Positions 42,004 through 49,143 of a stretch of DNA of 64,000 nt are shown in pieces. The notes under the pieces are model-generated. The model saw only the letters and a program-made list of their open reading frames with translations. It was not told the DNA's origin and searched no databases. Position 1 is the first letter of the stretch. The number at the start of each line of letters is the position of its first letter. This DNA comes from Hydrogenovibrio kuenenii DSM 12350. Its GTDB lineage: Bacteria; Pseudomonadota; Gammaproteobacteria; Thiomicrospirales; Thiomicrospiraceae. Where the stretch lies: NCBI RefSeq assembly GCF_000526715.1, contig NZ_JAGP01000001.1, positions 1,488,001 to 1,552,000 on the forward strand, read 5' to 3'. The position numbers and the translations under genes are program-made.

Positions 42004-44661
42004 TTATTTGTTTAATGACTTAGAAACAATCTCAAAAACGTCTTTTGACAACTGAGAACTGTTCATTAACCTTTCTAGCTGAGCTTTCATCATTGTCTGG
42101 CGTTTCATATCGTATAACTTCCATTGCGTAAAGGGCGCCACAATTCTAGCTGCAACTTGTGGATTGATCTTATCCAGCTTCAGCACTTCTGATGCCAAAA
42201 ATTCATAACCTTCACCTGAAACATGATGAAACCCTCTCATATTCAAACGTCCAAAAACCCCTAATACGCTTCTGACTCGGTTAGGGTTAGTATAATGAAA
42301 ATCAGGGTGTTCTACTAAACGCTTAACCTGCTCTACTGCTTTATCCGATTGATCAGACGCCTGAAGCATAAACCACTTATCCAACACCAAATCATCTGTT
42401 TGCCATTGATTATAAAAATCTGCCAGGCTGGCTTCTTTCTGATTTGTGTTATAAGGCTTCATCGCATCTAATGCAGCAAACACATCCGTCATATTTGATT
42501 GAAGACTAAATTGACGATATACAAGCTCTTCTTGCTCGTGCAATTTCGCCAAATAATTCAAGCAACGATTTTTTAACATTCTGCTCGCAATGGCTTCCTT
42601 ACCATAATGATAAACTTCAGGCTGCCCCATCTTTTCATATAGTGCTCGAAGTACACTTTCAAAAGATTCTGCTATTGATTTTTTCATATAATCATAAACA
42701 GCAACAACACTATCTGTATCGATCAACAACCCTTTATTAGATAAAGTTTCGAGCAAATAACTTTCGTCAGGCAACGTAATGGCAAGTGATTTCAATGCCA
42801 AATCAAGCGATTCATCCAATAAATTGGCTTCGAGTGCTTTTACATAAGCATCCGACAAATGCATCGGTAGTCCATTACCCGCAACTTCAACATTATCTAC
42901 CAGATTCTCCAATGCTAATGTTTGAATAGACTCCCAACGAACAAAACTGTCTGAGTCATAACAAGCTAAGGCTACCAACTCATCTTTTGTGCATTCATAA
43001 TCCACTAGGACTGGTGCCGAAAAGCCTCTAAACAAAGACAAATACCCATCTTGCTCTATATTGTGCAATACCAAGGTTTCGCTAAGCTCAGAAAACTCAA
43101 ACAACCATCCAGCATCAGCTGGATAACAACGCACTTTATCGGCCTCATCAACAGAAAAAAGCAACTCTTTCCCTTGTTGACTCGAATCTGCTGACAATAC
43201 ATTGAACACAACTGGTATTAACAAAGGGTGGTGGTGCTTCCCATTAACCGTTTGATCAAAGGTAAGTGAAAGTGTTTTACTTTCACTATCATAATGTTTT
43301 GAAATGGTTACTTTTGGCGTGCCTGATTGAATATACCATTGGTGCATCTGAGATAAATCACGTTGATTCGCATCGGCCATCGCATTACGGAAATCCTCTA
43401 CCGTTACTGCTTGACCATCAAAACGATTAAAGTACAAGACCATCCCTTTTCTAAAGCCATCTTTGCCAAGGAGAGTCTGATAAAGACGAACGACTTCAGC
43501 GCCTTTTTCATAGACAGTCATAGTGTAAAAGTTATTCATTTCTATATAAGACTGTGGCTGAATGGGGTGTGACATGGGCCCAGCATCTTCTGGAAACTGA
43601 ACGCTACGTAACCGTTTAACATCTTCAATTCGCTTTACGGCTGGAGACAACATGTCAGCGGTAAATTCTTGATCTCGAAAAACCGTTAAACCTTCTTTTA
43701 AAGTTAACTGAAACCAATCACGACAAGTTACTCGATTTCCTGTCCAGTTATGAAAATACTCATGCGCTATAACTGACTCAATTCCTTCAAAATCAACATC
43801 TGTTGCCGTTTCTGGTTTTGCCAGCACAAACTTGGAGTTAAAAACATTCAGGCCTTTATTTTCCATTGCGCCCATATTAAAGTCGTCAACCGCGACAATC
43901 ATATAAACATCCAAGTCATAAATTAGACCAAAGCGGTCTTCATCCCATTTCATCGATTTTTTCAGTGATGCCATTGCATGGTCACATTTATCCAAATTTT
44001 TAGCTTGTACATAAAGCCGCAAATCAACTCTACGCCCATCTTTTGTTTCAAAATGGTCTTCGACAACTTCTAAATTACCCGCCACCAACGCAAACAAATA
44101 ACAAGGCTTTTTATGAGGATCCTCCCAAGTAGCGAAATGTCTACCATCTTCTAGATCCCCAAATTCAACTAAATTGCCATTAGACAGTAAAACCTTATTC
44201 TCATGTGGATAAGCAATGATCTTCGTTGTGAAATAACTCAAACAATCTGGACGGTCTAAATAATAGGTAATGTTTCTAAAGCCCTCAGCCTCACATTGCG
44301 TGCAATAATTACCACTTGAACGATATAAACCTTCTAAACGTGTATTAGATTCAGGGTCAACTTTTGTCCGAACAACCAACTCAAAACTTTCTTCAGGACA
44401 ATTCAACACCAACGCATGAGCAGACAACTGATAATCACTAGGCTTAAGTTCTTTTCCATCCTTCTCTACAGAAAGCAACTCTAGGTGTTCACCATCAAGT
44501 TTCAGAAGTGTGCTCTCAGACTGACGAACAAATTTCATTCTATTCGTAACCAGCGTTTCCGACGCATTAAGTTCAAACGTCAAATCAACTGAGTCGATCT
44601 TAAAATCTAAAGGCAAATAGTCTTTTAAAAATATTTCTTTGGGTTGTTCGCTTGGCATCAT
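42004..44661 (-). CDS. pepN: Aminopeptidase N
   Basis: PepN is a zinc M1 aminopeptidase that trims peptides in the cytoplasm. The 885-residue protein has the exopeptidase motif GAMEN at 264-268 and the zinc site H300-E301-x2-H304 (HEYFHNW) with the downstream Glu in LTLKEGL. Length is normal for the bacterial family. Two adjacent ATG codons open the frame. It is the first gene of the leftward envelope operon, after the pal terminator. A near-perfect copy of the dispersed motif lies inside at 42415-42431. Confidence 0.96.
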   Translation of the reverse strand: MMPSEQPKEIFLKDYLPLDFKIDSVDLTFELNASETLVTNRMKFVRQSESTLLKLDGEHLELLSVEKDGKELKPSDYQLSAHALVLNCPEESFELVVRTKVDPESNTRLEGLYRSSGNYCTQCEAEGFRNITYYLDRPDCLSYFTTKIIAYPHENKVLLSNGNLVEFGDLEDGRHFATWEDPHKKPCYLFALVAGNLEVVEDHFETKDGRRVDLRLYVQAKNLDKCDHAMASLKKSMKWDEDRFGLIYDLDVYMIVAVDDFNMGAMENKGLNVFNSKFVLAKPETATDVDFEGIESVIAHEYFHNWTGNRVTCRDWFQLTLKEGLTVFRDQEFTADMLSPAVKRIEDVKRLRSVQFPEDAGPMSHPIQPQSYIEMNNFYTMTVYEKGAEVVRLYQTLLGKDGFRKGMVLYFNRFDGQAVTVEDFRNAMADANQRDLSQMHQWYIQSGTPKVTISKHYDSESKTLSLTFDQTVNGKHHHPLLIPVVFNVLSADSSQQGKELLFSVDEADKVRCYPADAGWLFEFSELSETLVLHNIEQDGYLSLFRGFSAPVLVDYECTKDELVALACYDSDSFVRWESIQTLALENLVDNVEVAGNGLPMHLSDAYVKALEANLLDESLDLALKSLAITLPDESYLLETLSNKGLLIDTDSVVAVYDYMKKSIAESFESVLRALYEKMGQPEVYHYGKEAIASRMLKNRCLNYLAKLHEQEELVYRQFSLQSNMTDVFAALDAMKPYNTNQKEASLADFYNQWQTDDLVLDKWFMLQASDQSDKAVEQVKRLVEHPDFHYTNPNRVRSVLGVFGRLNMRGFHHVSGEGYEFLASEVLKLDKINPQVAARIVAPFTQWKLYDMKRQTMMKAQLERLMNSSQLSKDVFEIVSKSLNK
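42415..42431 (-). repeat. Dispersed motif, copy D (17 of 18), inside pepN
   Basis: The minus strand reads CCAGCCTGGCAGATTTT, preceded by G in place of the first C of the consensus. It spells A-S-L-A-D-F in pepN, again a different reading of the same DNA word. Confidence 0.75.
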
Positions 44662-44699
44662 GACAATAAATTACTCATTTTAAATCTTACAAAAAAAAA

Positions 44700-44728
44700 G
44701 CCTCTCTACTGCCACGCAGTAGAAAGGC
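44700..44728 (-). terminator. Strong rho-independent terminator after pal
   Basis: A 13-bp stem (GCCTTTCTACTGC with GCAGTAGAGAGGC, one G-T wobble) with loop GTG is followed on the minus strand by nine Ts. It separates pal from the pepN operon. Confidence 0.9.
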
Positions 44729-44755
44729 TTTTATCAAGCTTAAGCTTATATTCAA

Positions 44756-45316
44756 TTAATATGAAAAAACAGCTCTACGATTTTTTGACCATGCTGCTTC
44801 AGTATGACCTGGATCAATAGGGTTTTCTTCACCATAACTAATCACATTAATACGGCTAGGACTAACACCCTGTGCAATTAATGCATTCTTAACAGCATCA
44901 GCACGTCTTTCACCAAGCGCTAAGTTATATTCCGGCGTACCACGTTCATCACAATATCCTTTAATAGTAACCTTAGCGTTAGTATCTAAAGACATATAAT
45001 CAGCATTCATTTTAATAATGTCATAGAACTCAGGCTTGATTTCTGAACGATCGAAATCAAAGTGAACCATTTGACCTTGCAAAGCTGCTAATAGCTGAGA
45101 AGCAGTTTTACCGTCAACAGTAGGCTCAGCAGATGCTTCTTGAGCTGCCCCACCAGTTGCTTGATCTTGACCAGATGCGGCTGCACCATCGCCAGACGCT
45201 GTTGTTGCATTTGATTGAGCCGCTGACTCATCTTTAGAAGGTGTAGAAGAACACCCTACCAAAGTTAAGCCTAAAAATGCTACCAAAAACAATTGTTTAA
45301 GTGATGATACAGACAT
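44756..45316 (-). CDS. pal: Peptidoglycan-associated lipoprotein Pal
   Basis: Pal is the outer-membrane lipoprotein of the Tol-Pal system and binds peptidoglycan through an OmpA-like domain. The 186-residue product has the lipobox LVGC (C22), an Ala/Gly/Gln-rich linker, and the OmpA-type domain (about 80-186) with VHFDFDRSEI, the GYCDERGTPEYNLALGERRA core and the ISYGEENP motif. tolQRAB and ybgF are not adjacent, whereas in most relatives they directly precede and follow pal. A palindrome overlaps its predicted -10 region. Confidence 0.93.
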   Translation of the reverse strand: MSVSSLKQLFLVAFLGLTLVGCSSTPSKDESAAQSNATTASGDGAAASGQDQATGGAAQEASAEPTVDGKTASQLLAALQGQMVHFDFDRSEIKPEFYDIIKMNADYMSLDTNAKVTIKGYCDERGTPEYNLALGERRADAVKNALIAQGVSPSRINVISYGEENPIDPGHTEAAWSKNRRAVFSY

Positions 45317-45348
45317 TGATCTTCCTCTCTAGAATTTGAATAAAACGC

Positions 45349-45369
45349 GCTAATACTATAGGTATTAGC
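45349..45369. promoter_or_regulatory. Palindrome GCTAATAC-N5-GTATTAGC at the pal promoter
   Basis: Perfect 8-bp arms (45349-45356 and 45362-45369) enclose TATAG. On the minus strand a promoter can be read as TTTTGG (45378-45383), 17 nt, TATAGT (45355-45360), so the palindrome covers the -10 and would suit a repressor dimer. Alternatively it is a leader hairpin. Confidence 0.45.
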
Positions 45370-45391
45370 TATCTTACCCAAAAAACAATGG

Positions 45392-45436
45392 GTTTAACAA
45401 GAAATTACTTACAAATTTAAGACTTTCTTGCTAAAC
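45392..45436. repeat. Imperfect inverted repeat between a small lipoprotein gene and pal
   Basis: Arms GTTTAACAAGAAA (45392-45404) and TTTCTTGCTAAAC (45424-45436) pair with one mismatch around a 19-nt AT-rich loop. On the minus strand it lies just behind the stop of the 67-residue lipoprotein gene. It could be a weak terminator; no clean T-run follows directly. Confidence 0.4.
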
Positions 45437-45450
45437 AAAAGGAAAATTCT

Positions 45451-45654
45451 TTATTTTTTGCTTCCGTAGTTCTCGTAACTAGGATTACTTCCAGAAATAT
45501 CAGCATTGGATACATCACCGGAAGATGGGCCATAAATCACATGTTTTTGCTGTGAATCAGCTGATGCTGGTTTGGTTTGTGCATTTGAACAACCAACCAA
45601 AGACGCGGTTAAAAACAAAGAAGCCAAACTCACTTTTAGAATAGAACGTAACAT
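45451..45654 (-). CDS. Small lipoprotein, unknown function
   Basis: The 67-residue product has a signal peptide with lipobox SLVGC (C22) and a 45-residue polar, Ser/Asn-rich mature region without predicted secondary structure. AGGAG-like sequence precedes the ATG. It lies between the FNR-type regulator and pal on the same strand. No family is recognised. Confidence 0.7.
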   Translation of the reverse strand: MLRSILKVSLASLFLTASLVGCSNAQTKPASADSQQKHVIYGPSSGDVSNADISGSNPSYENYGSKK

Positions 45655-45774
45655 AAAACAATCTCCTTATTGTTAAGCAATGATAAAAAGCAGTTTTATG
45701 TTAACGCCACCCAGAACAGGTAACATTAAGATAAGTTCAATAAAATCTTGAGAAACTCTGTGACAAAGAAGTAC

Positions 45775-46509
45775 CTACTCCGTGCAGATGGTGCCATCTT
45801 CACCTGCAAACTCTTTTAAACGAGCTTCATCTAATATACTGATTTCTTTCTTTTTCCAGCTGAGCACATTCAAATTATTAAGTTTTGCCAAGATTCTAGA
45901 TACCGTTTCCGGTGTCAAATTCAAATAACTTGCGACATCTCTATGCAAAATATTTAAACGGAATCTCGTGTGTAAGTAGCCACGAGATTGGTATTTTAAT
46001 GACATTGACCAAATAAAATAGGCCAAACGTTGCTCGGCAGTTTTTTGCGTTAAAAGAGACGTATACATTCTTGTACCGACTATTTCTTGACTCATCAAAT
46101 TGAAAATTTGAACATAAAGATTCGGCACTTGTGTCGCTAGGCTCGAAAGCTGGTCATAAGGAATTTCACAAACTGTAGTGACATCAAGCGCAACTGCATA
46201 GAATTGATAATCTTGATAAGCAATAGAGTCCATACCGACAATATCACCAGGCAAGTAAAAACCATGAATTACTTCAATATTGTTATGGTCGTATGAAAAC
46301 AACTTAATCGCACCCGCCCTAACAGCAAACAGCGATGTAAATTTTTCACCCGCTTTAAACAGATACTCTCCCTTAGTAAGGGATGGCTTGCGATTAACCA
46401 ATTCGTCTAATTGAGACAGATCAGTATCGTGCAACCCATTAGCAAAACAGATTTTCTGCAATCCACAGTTTGCACAACTCGCAGTGTAATGTATGGCAAT
46501 ATTTCCCAT
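45775..46509 (-). CDS. fnr: FNR/ANR-type oxygen-sensing transcription regulator
   Basis: This Crp/Fnr-family protein should sense oxygen through a [4Fe-4S] cluster. With the ATG at 46509 it has 244 residues and four cluster Cys: C12, C15 and C21 (CANCGLQKIC) and C114 (VCEIPYDQL), all at the FNR positions. The effector domain is followed by the dimer helix and a C-terminal HTH with the FNR-type recognition helix LNLTPETVSRILAKL (E, S and R contact TTGAT half-sites). A TTG two codons upstream is the only alternative start. It likely controls microaerobic or anaerobic respiration genes. Confidence 0.93.
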   Translation of the reverse strand: MGNIAIHYTASCANCGLQKICFANGLHDTDLSQLDELVNRKPSLTKGEYLFKAGEKFTSLFAVRAGAIKLFSYDHNNIEVIHGFYLPGDIVGMDSIAYQDYQFYAVALDVTTVCEIPYDQLSSLATQVPNLYVQIFNLMSQEIVGTRMYTSLLTQKTAEQRLAYFIWSMSLKYQSRGYLHTRFRLNILHRDVASYLNLTPETVSRILAKLNNLNVLSWKKKEISILDEARLKEFAGEDGTICTE

Positions 46510-46742
46510 ATACAAAATTCTTAACCTAAATCAACTTTTAAATTTTTTGCTATTTTAACAAAATACTCATTCCCCACATTATTAATTACACAAAACATCA
46601 TTAGCATAAAAGTAAGAAGGTATTTAGTAACAATTGAGTTTATTTTTGTGCACCATTTTTGCAGCAATAAAACTTAATTTTCACATCAAAAAATTTAATA
46701 CAAAAATACATTTCTTCAACATTTTTTAGCCTTTAAATTTTT

Positions 46743-46763
46743 AGTGATTAATTTTTAATCACT
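46743..46763. repeat. Perfect palindrome AGTGATTAA-TTT-TTAATCACT
   Basis: Nine-base perfect arms flank TTT. It lies about 230 nt upstream of the fnr start and 320 nt upstream of the kinase-Rieske start. It could be an operator; it does not match the FNR consensus (half-site GTGAT with 9 nt between halves). Confidence 0.5.
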
Positions 46764-46820
46764 TTAAAAAAGATTAACTATTTTTAGGCACTTACCTCTA
46801 GGTTGCATTATTTTAACCAC

Positions 46821-46852
46821 AAAGTTATCCACAGCTTCTGTGGATTAACTTT
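46821..46852. repeat. Inverted repeat with a DnaA-box word
   Basis: AAAGTTATCCACAG (46821-46834), CTT, then CTGTGGATTAACTTT (46838-46852) is an inverted repeat that is perfect except for one inserted T. The left arm contains TTATCCACA (46825-46833), a perfect DnaA-box word; the right arm is a one-base-insertion variant. It may bind DnaA, or act as an AT-rich hairpin with trailing Ts. Confidence 0.5.
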
Positions 46853-47023
46853 TTACTGCAATTAATAGAATAACCCCTAATACAAACAAGGTAAATACAT
46901 TTAATTTCAACAACTTATAGTTTTTTTCTAGAATACAATAGCAATAAAAAAACTAATTTTTAAATTCTGCTGTCAAGATTTTTTTTAAATTTATTCACCG
47001 CTTCGTTTTGGTGCGCAATCTCG

Positions 47024-47051
47024 TTCGTAAAAATTCGGTTTATGTTAAAAT
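47024..47051 (+). promoter_or_regulatory. Weak candidate promoter for the kinase-Rieske gene
   Basis: TTCGTA (47024-47029), 16 nt, TAAAAT (47046-47051). It would start transcription near 47058, which fits translation from the ATG at 47083 and not from an in-frame ATG upstream at 47008-47010. Confidence 0.3.
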
Positions 47052-47082
47052 TCGTGCCAATTTGAAAGTTTCTGAGGTAGTT

Positions 47083-48285
47083 ATGGCTAAAATTTTAGGG
47101 ATCGGCAATGCAATCCTAGACGTCATCTTGACGACATCGCATTACCCAAAGGAAGATGAGGAGCTTCGTGCTGAAAATCGTCAGTTCCAAGTTGGTGGAA
47201 ATGTTTGCAATTCACTTTATGTCTTAAGTCAACTCGGACACGAAGCTACCATTGCAACCACTATCGCGAGTGACGATGCTTCAAAACAGCTTTTGAACGG
47301 TCTAAAGACCCGACAAATCAATACTGAGCATACTCAACGCTTCATTCAAGGACAGACCCCTACATCTTACGTTATCCTCAACCAAGAAACAGGTAGTCGA
47401 ACCATTACTCACTTTCGGGATTTACCAGAACTAAGCTTTGACTTCTTTGCAAAAATTGAAGTTGAAGACTATGACTGGCTTCATTTTGAAGGACGTAATT
47501 TAGAACACTTATCGGGCATGATGAATATTGCCAAGACATTTTTGACACACCAGCCGATTTCTCTTGAAGTAGAAAAAGCTCGCGATGGTATTGAAGAACT
47601 TTTCCCGCAAGCCAATCTATTGATTTTTTCACACCACTATGCCCGGCAAAAAGGCTACAGCGATGCCTCTGCTTTATTGAAAGCAATTAAGTCACAAGCG
47701 CCAAACAGTCACTTAGTATGTACTTGGGGGAAAGAAGGTGCTTGGTTCTGCACTGCCGGCGGTGAAATTATGCACCAACCCATTCATGAAATTCCACAAA
47801 CGATTGATACACTTGGAGCTGGTGACACGTTTAATGCGGCACTCATTAACGCGCTGATTCAAAAACATGACCTAGCCAGTGCTGTTAATGAAGCATCCAA
47901 ACTTGCTGCCAGAAAGTGCCAACAAATTGGCTTTAACAACCTATTAACAGAAATCAAAGAAAAACAACCTCTTGCAAACGTTAATCAAGTGAACAATTCA
48001 AAAGTGCTTATCGTACCTTGTGCGGACTTACCCCACTCTGTCATTTTGATTAAGCATGAGGATCAAGTAAAAGCCTACCAAAACAACTGTCCTCATCAGG
48101 ATGTGCCTTTAAACGAAGCTTATAAAGTTGATGTTAATCCGTTTGAAAAGACCATGAAGTGCTCTGTGCATGATGCTTTTTTCTCAATTGAAGATGGTGT
48201 CTGTATTGAAGGACCATGTATCAATGACGAATTAGAAATCGTCTCTATTGAAATAGATGAAAAGAGTGATATTTATCTAGCCTAA
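47083..48285 (+). CDS. Ketohexokinase-like PfkB sugar kinase fused to a Rieske [2Fe-2S] domain
   Basis: The 400-residue protein has two domains. Residues 1-295 are a PfkB/ribokinase-type kinase with GGNVCNSLYVLSQLG (38-52), the ketohexokinase-like DWLHFEGRN (131-139) and the catalytic DTLGAGD (242-248, base D248). After a short linker, residues 307-400 form a Rieske-type domain with C336-P-H338 and C360-S-V-H363, the four [2Fe-2S] ligands, plus C374 and C379. The frame is continuous, with no stop or shift at the junction. GAGG precedes the ATG at 47083; the longer frame from 47008 adds a non-conserved extension. The substrate is unknown; the Rieske part could be redox-sensing or structural. 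Confidence 0.88.
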   Translation: MAKILGIGNAILDVILTTSHYPKEDEELRAENRQFQVGGNVCNSLYVLSQLGHEATIATTIASDDASKQLLNGLKTRQINTEHTQRFIQGQTPTSYVILNQETGSRTITHFRDLPELSFDFFAKIEVEDYDWLHFEGRNLEHLSGMMNIAKTFLTHQPISLEVEKARDGIEELFPQANLLIFSHHYARQKGYSDASALLKAIKSQAPNSHLVCTWGKEGAWFCTAGGEIMHQPIHEIPQTIDTLGAGDTFNAALINALIQKHDLASAVNEASKLAARKCQQIGFNNLLTEIKEKQPLANVNQVNNSKVLIVPCADLPHSVILIKHEDQVKAYQNNCPHQDVPLNEAYKVDVNPFEKTMKCSVHDAFFSIEDGVCIEGPCINDELEIVSIEIDEKSDIYLA

Positions 48286-48294
48286 TCAGCATAA

Positions 48295-48321
48295 GGTAAG
48301 ACAATAAATCTTTGTCTTACC
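48295..48321 (+). terminator. Hairpin after the kinase-Rieske gene
   Basis: Perfect 9-bp arms GGTAAGACA (48295-48303) and TGTCTTACC (48313-48321) lie 9 nt after the stop. No T-run follows; instead the dispersed 18-bp motif begins on its last base, ending in TTTT 17 nt later. It may be an imperfect terminator. Confidence 0.5.
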
Positions 48322-48338
48322 CCAGCCTGGTAGATTTT
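48321..48338 (+). repeat. Dispersed motif, copy E (17 of 18), after the kinase-Rieske gene
   Basis: The plus strand reads CCCAGCCTGGTAGATTTT, one change from consensus (C to T at position 11). It begins exactly at the 3' end of a hairpin. The preceding bases TTA with CCCC resemble the flanks at copies B and F. Confidence 0.75.
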
Positions 48339-48370
48339 GAATATTTAATAATTGAAGATTGCGGCAAAAT

Positions 48371-48390
48371 ATAAAAACGATTGTTTTTAT
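48371..48390. terminator. AT-rich hairpin at the 3' end of rlmB
   Basis: ATAAAAAC-GATT-GTTTTTAT forms 8-bp arms 2 nt outside the rlmB stop codon. It is GC-poor, so terminator strength is doubtful; it sits between convergent genes. Confidence 0.35.
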
Positions 48391-48392
48391 GA

Positions 48393-49124
48393 TTACAGAT
48401 TTCTCTGACGATAAACTTCATACAGGGTGACGCCTGTAGCGACAGAAACATTCAGGCTCTCAACACTACCCTTCATCGGGATAGCCGCAAGATGATCACA
48501 GTTTTCACGTGTAAGCTTGCGCAAACCCGTTCCTTCTGCGCCCATCACCAAACCAATAGATCCTTTAAAATCCATATCATAAATGGTCTGATCCGTTTCA
48601 CCTGCAAGCCCGGTCATCCACATACCTTTCTGCTGTAAATCTTTTAAAGTACGCGTGAGATTAGATACCACGACAAGCTTCACGGTTTCTGCAGCACCAC
48701 AAGCGACCTTTCTAACAGTTGCATTCATGCCCACAGAGTTATGCTTAGGAATGACAACAGCATCAACACCTGTAGCATCTGCTGTACGCAAAATGGCACC
48801 TAAATTATGAGGATCTTGAACTTCATCTAAAAATAAAAAGAGAGGGTTATCAATTTCGTCAACCAGTTTAACCAAATCAGATTCGGTTAAATCGGCTTGT
48901 TTAGCCACTAAAGCAACGACACCTTGATGCACACCATCCACATTATTAAAAAAAGACTTAGGTTCACCTCTAACAGTGACACCCAATCGATGTGCTTGGT
49001 CAACTAAGGACTGCACCCGCTTGTTTAACGGGCCCTTTTGTATCGACAATGCATAAATAAGATGAGGTGATTGCTTTAGCAACTTTTCAATTGCATGAAT
49101 ACCAAATAATTGCTCTTGCTTCAT
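48393..49124 (-). CDS. rlmB: 23S rRNA (guanosine(2251)-2'-O)-methyltransferase
   Basis: RlmB methylates G2251 in the P loop of 23S rRNA. The 243-residue SpoU/TrmH-family protein has the three knot motifs: FLDEVQDPHNLGAILRTADA, LVMGAEGTGLRKL and SLNVSVATGVTLYEV. It lies 19 nt after rnr, the E. coli rnr-rlmB arrangement. Confidence 0.96.
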   Translation of the reverse strand: MKQEQLFGIHAIEKLLKQSPHLIYALSIQKGPLNKRVQSLVDQAHRLGVTVRGEPKSFFNNVDGVHQGVVALVAKQADLTESDLVKLVDEIDNPLFLFLDEVQDPHNLGAILRTADATGVDAVVIPKHNSVGMNATVRKVACGAAETVKLVVVSNLTRTLKDLQQKGMWMTGLAGETDQTIYDMDFKGSIGLVMGAEGTGLRKLTRENCDHLAAIPMKGSVESLNVSVATGVTLYEVYRQRNL

Positions 49125-49143
49125 TCAGCGAACCTCGCAAGCA

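Larger units (their letters stand above)
46510..47082. other. 573-bp AT-rich gap between fnr and the kinase-Rieske gene
   Basis: I see no credible reading frame here. The stretch is very AT-rich, with many A and T tracts, and holds two palindromes (46743-46763 and 46821-46852) and one perfect DnaA-box word. No TTGAT-N4-ATCAA FNR site is visible. It is the longest non-coding stretch of the window and separates two divergent transcripts. Confidence 0.6.

Noticed and set aside
46821-46852. Chromosomal origin of replication (oriC)
   Set aside because: Only one perfect DnaA box is present, with no dnaA, dnaN, gidA or rpmH nearby and no cluster of further boxes.
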